Assembly: GCA_032622095.1 (NCBI GenBank)
Contig: CP136061.1
Coordinates: 196,398,935-196,462,934 of the forward strand
Length of the DNA stretch: 64,000 bases
Reading direction: 5' to 3'
Origin: Siphonodentalium dalli
Taxonomy: Eukaryota; Mollusca; Scaphopoda; Gadilida; Siphonodentaliidae
Positions 1-8,000 of this stretch are shown here, piece by piece (position 1 is the first letter of the stretch; each line of letters opens with the position of its first letter). The notes under the pieces were generated by a model, which saw only the letters and a program-made list of their open reading frames with translations, was not told the origin of the DNA and did not search any database. The position numbers and the translations under genes were made by a program.

Positions 1-1
1 A

Positions 2-238
2 ATAGCCTGCGACACATCATCCCCCATCCTCCGGGTTATAAAGAGAGACACACGTGATACGGGTCATTGGCGGAGTTTTGAGGACTCATTCTACATAAAC
101 GTAAGACAGGATAAACTTCAGCGTCTCAGGATTTTTATAAGAGGCGATAAACTTTCTAAAATAAATGCAGAAAAAAGAGTGACCTGTACACTACATCTGA
201 AGAAACATGTCGATCACGTATATTCCAACCGATATTGA
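2..238 (+). CDS. C-terminal part of a probable penton-like minor capsid protein (5' end outside window)
   Basis: Frame 2 is open from the window edge to a TGA at 236-238, giving about 78 residues of a longer protein. The visible pattern (an aromatic/basic stretch, then a segment like SFYINVRQDKLQRLRIFIRG, then a strand CTLHLKKH near the end) resembles the C-terminus of the penton-like single jelly-roll minor capsid protein of Polintons and adintoviruses, which commonly ends in a 'TLHFR'-like strand. It lies directly upstream of the other virion genes and overlaps the next ORF by 32 nt. The assignment rests on this short match and on context. It could be another virion protein, but the reading frame itself is well supported. 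Confidence 0.5.
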   Translation: MACDTSSPILRVIKRDTRDTGHWRSFEDSFYINVRQDKLQRLRIFIRGDKLSKINAEKRVTCTLHLKKHVDHVYSNRY

Positions 239-536
239 AAAGTGGAGAAAACATTTCAGGGACATGATTAATGGGAAGTTAACGCCAGATAATGAGGGTC
301 GCTACTTTATTGACAAAACTCAAAATAGCGATAGTGAAGAAGAAGACGTTCTAAAACCGCATATTACCGTAGTGACACCCATAGCGCAAGCGATTGAAAT
401 GGCCAAAGCCGAAGTTGCAGAAAATAAGTTGACACAAGCACGTAAGGCGTCCAAAAAAAACAATAAGAGGGTGTTACCTAACGATTTGGCTCATAACCCT
501 AAGAAAGTGAAAACCACCTTTTTCGATAAACCATGA
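207..536 (+). CDS. Small basic virion-associated protein candidate, 109 aa
   Basis: A complete 109-aa ORF. The N-terminal third is mixed, the middle has an acidic patch (SDSEEED, about residues 41-47), and the C-terminal third is strongly basic (KASKKNNKR, then HNPKKVK). No signal peptide or membrane segment is visible. It starts inside the end of the preceding frame (32-nt overlap), and its TGA overlaps the ATG of the capsid gene in a 4-nt ATGA. The position between the penton-like and major capsid genes and the basic tail suggest a small virion or core protein that binds DNA or capsid, comparable in role to adenoviral minor proteins. That role is inference; I do not recognise the family. 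Confidence 0.6.
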   Translation: MSITYIPTDIEKWRKHFRDMINGKLTPDNEGRYFIDKTQNSDSEEEDVLKPHITVVTPIAQAIEMAKAEVAENKLTQARKASKKNNKRVLPNDLAHNPKKVKTTFFDKP

Positions 537-1795
537 ATGAATACAGAGAGTACCATACCTCTAAATTGGCATTATTTGAATCGCCCGCGGTTGACAGCGG
601 AATACAAGCGACAGAATGGATAAACTACAGACCCGTGAATCAGCTGACAGACACTGCAGCTTTAGAGTTCAATATTCCCGCCATGGCCACAACCTACATG
701 GACCTCAAACGGACATTGCTACTTCTCAAACTCAAAATAACCAAGCAAGATGGTTCGGCTCTAACCGTTAATGACGATGTGGGTCTGATAAATGCACCCC
801 TACATTCAATATTTTCGCAGGTCGATTTGAATATACAGCAAGTTCCCGTGAGTCAAGTCGGGCCGAATTATCCATACAAAGCATATTTCGATGTACTCTT
901 AGAAACTGAACGTAAGGAACAGCTACATGGACAAGCGTTCGAAAAGGACACGGCAGGTGGTATGGACCTGGCAGATTCGAAAAGCGGGAACTCTGGCCTG
1001 TATTACAGGTCCAAAACAACCCGTACTAGTCAAATAATGGATATTATGGGATCAATTCAGCTTGACTTCTTCCAACAGGACAAATTACTACTAAATGGTC
1101 TCCCGCTCACGTTAAAATTCTGGCAGACGAGAGATGTTTTTAGACTGATGTATGCGGGAACCACTGAGACATACAAGTTGAAAATACAGGAAGCTAATTT
1201 GAGACTAGCCACTGTGAAAGTTAACCCCAGTGTATTACTCAGTCATACTGAGTCACTCAAGAAAAAGAACGCGTGTTATCCTTTTTCAAAATCTATCATA
1301 AGGACGTATACAGTGTCAAAAGGTGCATTCAGTTTGGGAGAAGATAATCTATTTCAAGGAAACGTACCCAGTAGCTGTATTATTGGCTTAGTATCATCAA
1401 AGGCTGAAAGCGGTTCACGCGATAAGAACCCGTTCAACTTTGCGACTTTTGGATGCAACTTCGTCGGATTTTACGTCAACGGGCAGTCTATGCCCGCCCA
1501 AGCACTACAACCGAACTTTACCAGTAAGGAATATGTAGAAGCTTACAATACGATAATAAAAGATGCGAAACGAAAAGCCGTTCATATTACTTATGAGGAT
1601 TATGCGAAAGGTTATTGCATATATCGGATAAACCCGCAAGGAATTAATCACGATCGAGTCATACCGCACAAAGGTCACACACGCCTCGAGATTAAATTCT
1701 CATTGGCTTTGAAAGACAATTGTACTGTAATTGTTTACGCAAAATTTCCTGCCGTTCTCAAAGTTGACGAGAGTCGTAAAGTTTGCATTGAATAA
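533..1795 (+). CDS. Probable major capsid protein (hexon-like, F54H12.2-like family), 420 aa
   Basis: A complete 420-aa ORF. Residues about 8-110 carry the pattern I recognise from invertebrate proteins annotated 'uncharacterized protein F54H12.2-like': an LALFESPAVDSGIQ-type start, then WINYRPVNQL, a strand ending in TYMDLKRTLLLLKLKI, and LHSIFSQVDLNIQQ followed by YPYKAYFDVLLE. The alternation of beta-strand-like segments, lack of membrane segments, and place between a penton-like gene and an adenain-like protease fit the double jelly-roll major capsid protein of a Polinton/adintovirus-like element. At 420 aa it is shorter than typical Polinton capsid proteins. ATG 533-535 overlaps the upstream stop (ATGA), and its TAA (1793-1795) shares one base with the next ATG. 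A structure prediction would settle the fold. Confidence 0.7.
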   Translation: MNEYREYHTSKLALFESPAVDSGIQATEWINYRPVNQLTDTAALEFNIPAMATTYMDLKRTLLLLKLKITKQDGSALTVNDDVGLINAPLHSIFSQVDLNIQQVPVSQVGPNYPYKAYFDVLLETERKEQLHGQAFEKDTAGGMDLADSKSGNSGLYYRSKTTRTSQIMDIMGSIQLDFFQQDKLLLNGLPLTLKFWQTRDVFRLMYAGTTETYKLKIQEANLRLATVKVNPSVLLSHTESLKKKNACYPFSKSIIRTYTVSKGAFSLGEDNLFQGNVPSSCIIGLVSSKAESGSRDKNPFNFATFGCNFVGFYVNGQSMPAQALQPNFTSKEYVEAYNTIIKDAKRKAVHITYEDYAKGYCIYRINPQGINHDRVIPHKGHTRLEIKFSLALKDNCTVIVYAKFPAVLKVDESRKVCIE

Positions 1796-2241
1796 TGAAT
1801 ACACGCGGACTCATGAGGGCGATAAATAGTTTCACAAACCATAATGAGATAGATGTTTGTCCCATAGACAAATTACCTCTTTATATCCAATATCCCCGGA
1901 TGTATATAGTTAACACAGACGAGAGTAGCCAACCTGGACGCCACTGGATATTGATGACATTCCAGGAACATAACGTATCAGAGTTCTTCGACCCTATGGG
2001 ATTAAAACCCGAGTGTTACAACGGACGATTTAAACACGTGTTGTTATTGAATGGACCTCGTTACGAGTGCAATGCTTACAGATTACAGGGTTCTAATATA
2101 TGTGGTCCCTATTGCATATACTTTGCATTCTATAAACTGTGCGGATACAGTCTAGAAAATATAATGAGACGTTTCAGTGCCAATAATTATATGTATAATA
2201 ATTTAATTATTAAGGATTTTATGTTGAAATATATTCTGTAA
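1795..2241 (+). CDS. Adenain-like cysteine protease, 148 aa
   Basis: A complete 148-aa ORF with the catalytic layout of the adenovirus protease (peptidase C5) family: His50 in GRHWILM, Asp66 in EFFDPMG, Gln98 in RLQGS (oxyanion hole) and Cys103 in NICGPYC. The order His-Asp-Gln-Cys and the spacing match adenain (His54/Glu71/Gln115/Cys122), but the protein is shorter than adenain at about 200 aa. In Polintons and adintoviruses this enzyme matures capsid proteins. It is the last gene of the + block and its ATG overlaps the capsid stop in TAATG. A poly(A) signal lies about 57 nt after the stop. All four expected key residues are present, so it could be active. Confidence 0.9.
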   Translation: MNTRGLMRAINSFTNHNEIDVCPIDKLPLYIQYPRMYIVNTDESSQPGRHWILMTFQEHNVSEFFDPMGLKPECYNGRFKHVLLLNGPRYECNAYRLQGSNICGPYCIYFAFYKLCGYSLENIMRRFSANNYMYNNLIIKDFMLKYIL

Positions 2242-2297
2242 ACGCTCTTCATTAGCGACAACGAGAGAAACACTCTTTAAATTATATTATGTATATA

Positions 2298-2303
2298 AAT
2301 AAA
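2298..2303 (+). terminator. Poly(A) signal AATAAA after the protease gene
   Basis: The hexamer AATAAA lies about 57 nt beyond the protease stop in an AT-rich 3' flank. It is the natural 3' end for the + strand capsid/protease block, which converges on the minus-strand block ending at 2569. Confidence 0.55.
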
Positions 2304-2567
2304 ATATTGTAAATACAATCATTTATCGTTCTTATATTATCATATGTATGACTGGGAAAATATATATATATATATATATGTATATGACTGGGTTGAGAGG
2401 GTGGGGGTGGGGGGTCTGTGGAGAGAGTCCGGTGAGGTGGTATTAGGTCTGTTGCCAAAACAAACAAAAAAATCTATTGTTTTTGTTTGTTTTGTCAAAA
2501 GCCAAAAAACAAAGGTATGTGAGCCATCCCCCGAATGAAAAAAATAGATAATCGATACATATATATA
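2304..2567. other. Convergent intergenic stretch with simple repeats
   Basis: This gap separates the convergent + and minus gene blocks. It holds a TA run near 2360-2380, a G-rich GGTGGGGGTGGGGGG stretch near 2398-2416, and a hairpin-like pair of AAACAAACAAAAAAA and TTGTTTTTGTTTGTTT runs at 2455-2495. The short ORFs on both strands are low complexity and do not look coding. Confidence 0.5.
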
Positions 2568-2573
2568 TTTATT
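2568..2573 (-). terminator. Poly(A) signal overlapping the TBP-like stop codon
   Basis: On the minus strand the bases read GAATAAA, so the AATAAA hexamer contains the TAA stop of the TBP-like gene. The overlap shows tight packing at the end of the minus-strand PC4-like/TBP-like pair. Confidence 0.5.
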
Positions 2574-3093
2574 CTGAAAGTAATTCAAGTTCACATATGG
2601 TAGGATATACAATATTTAACATCTGCTTTTCACTTTTAATGCCCGTAATCACAATTTTTCCATTATGAAAGCATGTAAAATGTATTTTCTCACGTCTGAA
2701 CATTGCCGCAGGGAACAGCTCTAATTCGTAATAACATTCCATAAGTTTCACTAAAACGTTTAAGTCAAGTTTTCCATTTAACTGACAAAATGCAGACATT
2801 GTCAAAATTTTTATGGAATTTAATCTCACTCGCCAACCACATTTTTGAATATGTCGAGCGTACCGACGCAATCGAACTCGTGTCTGTTTGACACTATCAG
2901 AACGCCCGTTAACAACGATTTTACCCGTGTTAAACACGAGGCAACATCCACCGAATTTAGAATGTTTCCATACAACTCCGCTAAACTTTTTGGAATTGTA
3001 TTCAATGTTCGAACAGCCGAGTGTCAAATCCCTTAGATTAATAGAACAGTTCAAATCTGCAGAACATACGACATTAGTTATTCGTAGCATCAT
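2569..3093 (-). CDS. TBP-like (TATA-box binding protein fold) protein, 174 aa
   Basis: The 174-aa length equals the conserved core domain of eukaryotic TBP (about 180 aa). Two repeats are visible, about residues 3-88 and 92-172. Repeat 1 has NVVCSADL, IEYNSKKFSGV, CLVFNTGKIVVNG and RRYARHIQKCGW, matching the order of TBP elements. Repeat 2 has ELELFPAAMF and CFHNGKIVITG. The four phenylalanines that TBP inserts into DNA have counterparts: F37, F54, F127 and F142. There is no N-terminal extension. It follows the PC4-like gene with an 11-nt gap on the same strand, so the two are probably one transcript. Sequence divergence from host TBP is high, consistent with an element gene and not a captured recent host copy. 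It probably binds promoter DNA in the nucleus; which promoters is unknown. Confidence 0.85.
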   Translation of the reverse strand: MMLRITNVVCSADLNCSINLRDLTLGCSNIEYNSKKFSGVVWKHSKFGGCCLVFNTGKIVVNGRSDSVKQTRVRLRRYARHIQKCGWRVRLNSIKILTMSAFCQLNGKLDLNVLVKLMECYYELELFPAAMFRREKIHFTCFHNGKIVITGIKSEKQMLNIVYPTICELELLSE

Positions 3094-3104
3094 AGGAGTA
3101 ATGT

Positions 3105-3716
3105 TTAGATCAATGTCTGCATCCGGTTAATCAAACATGTTCTATCGCCGTTGGGGCAGCATTCCATACATCTTAAAGATCCTTCCTGGTTTTGGTGATC
3201 GTCGGTCAAATAGCACTGCACAGTCTGATCAATTTCAGGAATATTAGCACACAGGACGAATATAGCTCCAACTAGTTCTTCAAATTGGTCGAATGTCAGA
3301 GATATTCCGTATTTGGTTGCACACAAATCATCTGAATGTTCAGGCAGCCAATACCTGCGAATGTCAACACGCGGGATGCCGCTCTTTATCGTAATGAAGA
3401 AATTCCCTCCGATATGACGTCTCATGAATACATCGTCTTCACCGGTACGATAACTGACCACTTCTTGATGTATATCTGCTAAGTAAGATTTCAACTCTTT
3501 GAATCTCCTTAGATTTAATGTTATTCCAGATTTTGTCGGAAAGTTTTGGCCCGCAGAACTTTCACCGCACTCTCGTATGTGTATATACAGATTTCCCAGG
3601 AATCGGCCGTCAAATAGGAAAATGTCATTTCCTAACGGGGCTAAGCATTGTGGATGGAACGCCCTCTCGTTGGTTTCAGTCCGTTGGTTTCCTTCAACAT
3701 CGGGTTGATCAGTCAT
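3105..3716 (-). CDS. Protein with two PC4 (p15/Sub1)-like ssDNA-binding domains, 203 aa
   Basis: Two PC4-like modules are visible. Module 1, about residues 30-84, has LGNLYIHIREC, then FPTKSGITLNLRRFKELKSY. Module 2, about residues 100-155, has NFFITIKSGIPRVDIRRYW, then KYGISLTFDQFEELVGAI. The second closely follows the PC4 pattern of a strand ending in 'DIREYW', a loop, 'KGISL', and an amphipathic helix. Host PC4/Sub1 has one such domain and works as a dimer, so two in one chain may form an internal dimer. The tail has a cysteine cluster (C183, C186, C187, C194). PC4 is a coactivator that binds melted DNA and contacts TBP/TFIIA complexes, and here the next gene is TBP-like. An acceptor-like TTATTTTCCAG lies just upstream of the ATG, so a 5' UTR intron is possible. 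Confidence 0.8.
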   Translation of the reverse strand: MTDQPDVEGNQRTETNERAFHPQCLAPLGNDIFLFDGRFLGNLYIHIRECGESSAGQNFPTKSGITLNLRRFKELKSYLADIHQEVVSYRTGEDDVFMRRHIGGNFFITIKSGIPRVDIRRYWLPEHSDDLCATKYGISLTFDQFEELVGAIFVLCANIPEIDQTVQCYLTDDHQNQEGSLRCMECCPNGDRTCLINRMQTLI

Positions 3717-3837
3717 TGTTTTTTATTTTGAACCTGGAAAATAAGAAAACAAAACATTACTTATCAGTTACACATCGAGAGTACAAAAGTCCGAAAGGAG
3801 TCCGCTCATGTGTTTGGTGGATGTTGGGTGTGGGGGA

Positions 3838-4045
3838 GGCCCGCCCCCGCCCGCCCCGCCCGCCCTGGGGGAGGGGGGAGGCCCGCCCGCCCCGCCCCGC
3901 CCGCCCTGGAGAGGGGAGGCCCGCCCGCCCGCCCGCCCGCCCTGGGGAGGGGGAGGCCAGCCCGCCCGCCCCCGCCCTGGGGGTCCCCTCGCCCCCGCCC
4001 CTGGGGGGTCTGCTCGCCCCTGTTGGGGGAGGCCCGCCCCCCTCG
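3838..4045. repeat. GC-rich CCCGCC-type simple/mini-satellite tract
   Basis: About 200 bp of imperfect CCCGCCCGCC and CCCTGGGGGAGGGGGAGGC units, almost pure G+C inside a roughly 38% GC neighbourhood. All six frames are open here only because TA-containing stops cannot occur, so the Pro/Gly/Arg-rich ORFs are not evidence of genes. It separates the PC4-like gene from two small + ORFs. Confidence 0.8.
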
Positions 4046-4091
4046 CATACTCAATAAGAATAAGAAAATTGAGTCATTGAGTCAGTTCATT

Positions 4092-4244
4092 ATGGAGAGA
4101 ATACTACCCGCAGAAATACTGGAGAAAATATACAATCAGCTAATTGAAATGTCAACTATAAATCCAGAAATAAAAAAACAACTACTACACAATTGGTTTA
4201 TAAGAGAAATTAAAATAATACTGAAGAATATAGATGAAGGATAG
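4092..4244 (+). CDS. Small ORF, 50 aa, F-box-like start, unknown
   Basis: The frame continues upstream through the GC-rich tract, but the first sensible ATG is at 4092, giving 50 residues rich in Ile, Glu and Lys. It begins MERILPAEILEKIYNQL, which resembles the first helix of an F-box (LPxEILxxI), but the rest of an F-box is absent. I found no splice join that merges it in frame with the next ORF. It may be a small element gene or the broken 5' part of one. Confidence 0.3.
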   Translation: MERILPAEILEKIYNQLIEMSTINPEIKKQLLHNWFIREIKIILKNIDEG

Positions 4245-4322
4245 TTTCCTGTACAACGATAGAAATCTTTGATTGCTAGGTCTGAATTTGAAACTGATTT
4301 CTTACAGGATATATTGAATCAA

Positions 4323-4652
4323 ATGTTTTCAAATCGCTGGTTATTTAGAGGCGTTCCTAAAAACAAAATACATGACATTCGTGAACTTATTGGAGATAAC
4401 TTTGTGAGATTTGCAGAATACCGAGACTGGGTTTTCAATCAGAGAAGTTTTGAAGAAGTGACAATAATTCACGGATATATCATTCTCCGTGAACCGTGTA
4501 CACTGTTCACGATTGAACAAATACTTAACAGCGGCGTGATTTTGGATTACATTTCTACAAGTAAATCGAAATATATTTCAGAATTAGAGAATGAATTAAT
4601 CTGGTCATTCGGAATAATCTGGAATTATGGTGACTCTTCGTTGAGAAAATAA
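4323..4652 (+). CDS. Hypothetical protein, 109 aa, followed at once by a poly(A) run
   Basis: An ORF of 109 aa from ATG 4323 (open further upstream to 4269, but only from a TTG). The composition is ordinary for a folded protein, with segments such as WLFRGVPKNKIHDIRELIG and EYRDWVFNQRSFEEV. I do not recognise the family. An acceptor-like TTTCTTACAG ends at 4310. The stop is part of a GAGAAAATAAAAA sequence that runs into about 20 A residues, as if a processed transcript had been inserted, though a plain A-tract is equally possible. The same strand and close spacing with the 50-aa ORF suggest they belong together. Confidence 0.4.
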   Translation: MFSNRWLFRGVPKNKIHDIRELIGDNFVRFAEYRDWVFNQRSFEEVTIIHGYIILREPCTLFTIEQILNSGVILDYISTSKSKYISELENELIWSFGIIWNYGDSSLRK

Positions 4653-4679
4653 AAAAAAAAAAAAAAAAAACATAGTTGT

Positions 4680-4703
4680 TTTTGGTTTAAGTATAAACCA
4701 AAA
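4680..4703. repeat. Perfect 10-bp stem hairpin
   Basis: TTTTGGTTTA and TAAACCAAAA are separated by the 4-nt loop AGTA, just past the poly(A) run. It could be a small structural or termination element; function is unknown. Confidence 0.5.
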
Positions 4704-5053
4704 TGAGATTGTACAGGAGGTAAAAATGTAATGATAGAAAACAAACAACTAATTCATAACTAACCTGTATAGAATATTTCACACGCACAGTATAGGACTA
4801 CCGAATTTGTAATTGTGAACTGGATCGGGTAGCATTTTATAGATCGAAAAAATGGACACCTTGGATAAATTGACCAATGACGGCCATACGTTTATAGTAA
4901 TACGTGTTCATACACGCTCGATGTTATCTAACATCGAACGTGTTTGAACAAGTCTTAGTATAATCCGATAACTACCATCGATCGAATGTTTACACTCTCA
5001 TTACAACCTTGATCAAATATAGACGATTAAATTATATATATTACGTACCTCGT
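4704..5053. other. Gap downstream of the polymerase gene; only a palindrome seen
   Basis: No convincing ORF. The stretch separates the + strand small ORFs from the 3' end of the minus-strand polymerase gene and carries the 44-bp palindrome listed separately. It is AT-rich and has no clear poly(A) hexamer for the polymerase transcript. Confidence 0.4.
4906..4949. repeat. 44-bp near-perfect palindrome
   Basis: Arms of 21 bp (GTTCATACACGCTCGATGTTA and TAACATCGAACGTGTTTGAAC) pair with two mismatches around a 2-nt centre. A related half-site, ACATCGAACTTGTCTGAAC, occurs at about 10521-10541 near the polymerase 5' end. The shared arm on either side of the polymerase gene may mean a regulatory or replication site. 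Confidence 0.55.
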
Positions 5054-8000
5054 TCAATATCCATATGGCAGTGTATCCATGTTATCCAATCGTCTGCGTT
5101 TGGTATAAACAACTCGGTACTGTTTGTCCTCAGATCTGTTATATATTTTTCTTTTTCCTTTCGATCTGCATATTTTCCTTGGATTGGTTGTGGTGATGGG
5201 CACTGTGCTTCCAGATTCTAACAGCTCTTTAATCGTCTGGAAATTGATGAACTGTGAATTTTCAAAGTTCAAAGAGAACCCCCGAACTTTACACGTCTCT
5301 TTAGCTTTATTTGTTCGATAAGCGTAATTCTTGGGGCCTCCAGAAACAAATTCTTCGATGTATTCATCAGGATCTAGCTCGCTGGTCAGTTGTCCCAAAT
5401 AGTCGCCCAGTGGGGGATTAATTTGATCCTCAGTGCTGCTAAATACACAACTATCCGTGTCGTAATATAATACTCTTCTGTCCAAGGAATGAATAACTTC
5501 ATATAGCATTAATCGAGCGTGGCACGTCGTGAATGTGGCCAAATATATGTTATTCGAAGCTCCACAAGGCACACAGTCTTTTCGATAGGTCCACTCCATT
5601 TGAAGAATGTCATCAGTTATGACATGAAAATTTTCCATTTGTTTCATTGGATTTGAAATGAGTTGGAATAGATTGTCTTGTTCCGATTCATGGAAATACT
5701 CGGTCTGTTTGAAATTCTGGTTTTGGCCTAGCTTCCCCCAAAATGAGTTGAGCATGAGCTTACTGATTTGCCTCAGTCCTGGATTCTTTTCGATGCTTTC
5801 TCTGTCCAGTAATATACCTTCGTTGTCTTTATACGCTGTGATGTATTTATCCATGTCTTCGTTAGATTTTATCCAATCCGGAGGACCGCTAGCCTGCTGC
5901 TTGAACTTTAAGAATGTGTTTATATATTCCGTGAATAATCCATTTTGTTGGCTATAGTCTGACGTTTCGGTCCAATGGTATATTTCATATATTTTGAGAA
6001 TCTTGTATCCCACTTTGACAGCTGTCTCCAGTTCAGGAATACACCAAACACCGGTAATAGCTCTCTGTTGACACGTACACGTGCAAGGTCGTTGATTTTC
6101 ATTATCAGCACAAGTCCTGCACAGTGGAAACTTCAGTTTACCTTCGGATCGATACGGTAATACGGGGTGATAGAGTCCATTAGGTGGTAAAATCTTGACT
6201 TGCGCTATTCCGAAGTAATCCTTAAGCTCGGTAATGTCATCGCCCAAAATGATTTTCGGGTGTCCAATCGGGTAGCGAGAGTATTTGAGCACACTTGGAT
6301 ACAGCGACGTGAAGTCAAAATAATGTATTTTCTCACCAACGGCAGTTTTGTAGTGTAATTTAGTTGCATTCGTTCTGCCGCCGAAGAAACTGTCTCTAGG
6401 CTCTAGCCGCTCAACAATGTCTAAACTAGCGATGAAGTCACGAAGCTCCGGATTAGTCTTTCGAGCAGCGACGAACTCGTGTTCCCAAATGCACACATAT
6501 TTCATGCCTCGACTTTCTATATACTTCTTCTTTTTCTGTGTGAGTCCGTATAATTCATTAGGTGTCTGGTTGGTTATCGGATTCTTGACTACGTCTCTAT
6601 CGTGACTCAGACAAAGTTGACATCCGTGAAATTCGAATGCCGTGTTTAATTCTTCACAATAGCCATCCAATCTGTACTTTGCATCATCGAGTTTCTTTTC
6701 ACGGCCGTTCAAAGCGTGAGTTATGTGGATTTTATCTTTGAACATCATCCATTCCAGCCATTGAATCGAACTTTTGCTGTATTGATCTTTATATGATGTC
6801 TTGGGGATTCGAGCTATCTGGGATTTGAGAAATTCTTTCTCACGAATTTGTACGCCGCGTTCATCTTCAAGTTTTGTTTCTTGAACCCATTCACCTTTGT
6901 ATAAAATAGACAAAGTTCCATCTTTACATTTAGCAGGAAGCCACGTTTTCCCTTCGGTACTTAGACGCACTCTCCATTCCTCGTCGACGAATTTCGTTCT
7001 GAATATACCCATACATACCGATGCGATTGTAACGTATTGGAATGGATCAACAGCACCAACCAGTTTGAACTTCATATCGCCAGAAAACTCGTCAATTACG
7101 GGTTGTATATTTCCAGTCGCATTCATGATGTGGGTTCTGAATTTTATGCAAGTTTGTCTCAAAATATTGACATCACTACGACAATAATCCGATAATTCTT
7201 TCTTGAAGATGAAAACTGCATTTGTTTGAGCCGCGTGCCATTTCGTGAAGTCTTTTCGTTCAGCCACACTCATATAATCAGCGCCGTAATATTTGGCATC
7301 CGGATAGGGTCCTTCATAATTCTGGTTGGCTGATTTATTGAAAAAGTGCGGGAACCATCCTTTTTTCTCGCCATCCAGACCGAAAGTTTTCGGTAACAGT
7401 GCCAACTTCATTGGTAGAAAGCTGAGACTGTCCAGTACTTTGATATGAAGATCTTTTTCCACGTATAGGTACATCAATTTGGATCCATTATATATAACTT
7501 TGGGTCTCAATGATTGATCAATGAGATATTCCATGAGAAAATATCCATCGTAACCCTTGAAGTTGTGAGCCAGTGCTATGAATCCCTTGTGTTGTTCCGA
7601 GAATAACCATTTTCCAAACTTTTCACCGGTATCAGGACCGCTAAATATAACCTCTCGGAGTCCGCATGTATCCGAACATAAATTTCGGTCACTCTTCTTC
7701 TTCTTCTTCTTCGCATCACTGTCGTTACACGCATCACATAGAGGTCCGCAATTTCTACAATTCGGTTTCGCTTCCAACGATTCATGCATGCATTCGTAGC
7801 AAGCTGTTTGGGCGACGAGGAAGTTCGGTGTATGCTGAACTTTTCCGCACCATGTTTTTAAACAGTTCTGAAAAGTAATAATTGAACGTTTTAACCTCTA
7901 GCTTTATCGATAATAAAAACACAAAATAAAACGTCTACACTTTGTTCAGATAATTATTTAAAAAAAAAAATGTTTTGGTATAGGTTCAACGTTAATAAAG

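Noticed and set aside
768-1019. Antisense ORF within the capsid gene
   Set aside because: Shadow of the strongly supported + strand capsid frame, with no independent features.
3518-4244. Pro/Arg/Gly-rich ORFs on both strands across the GC tract
   Set aside because: The tract cannot encode stops because it lacks A and T, so open frames are expected by chance. Only the 50 codons after 4092 have ordinary composition.
4092-4652. One spliced gene joining the 50-aa and 109-aa ORFs
   Set aside because: The acceptor at 4310 is good, but every nearby donor gives an immediate stop or follows an in-frame stop.
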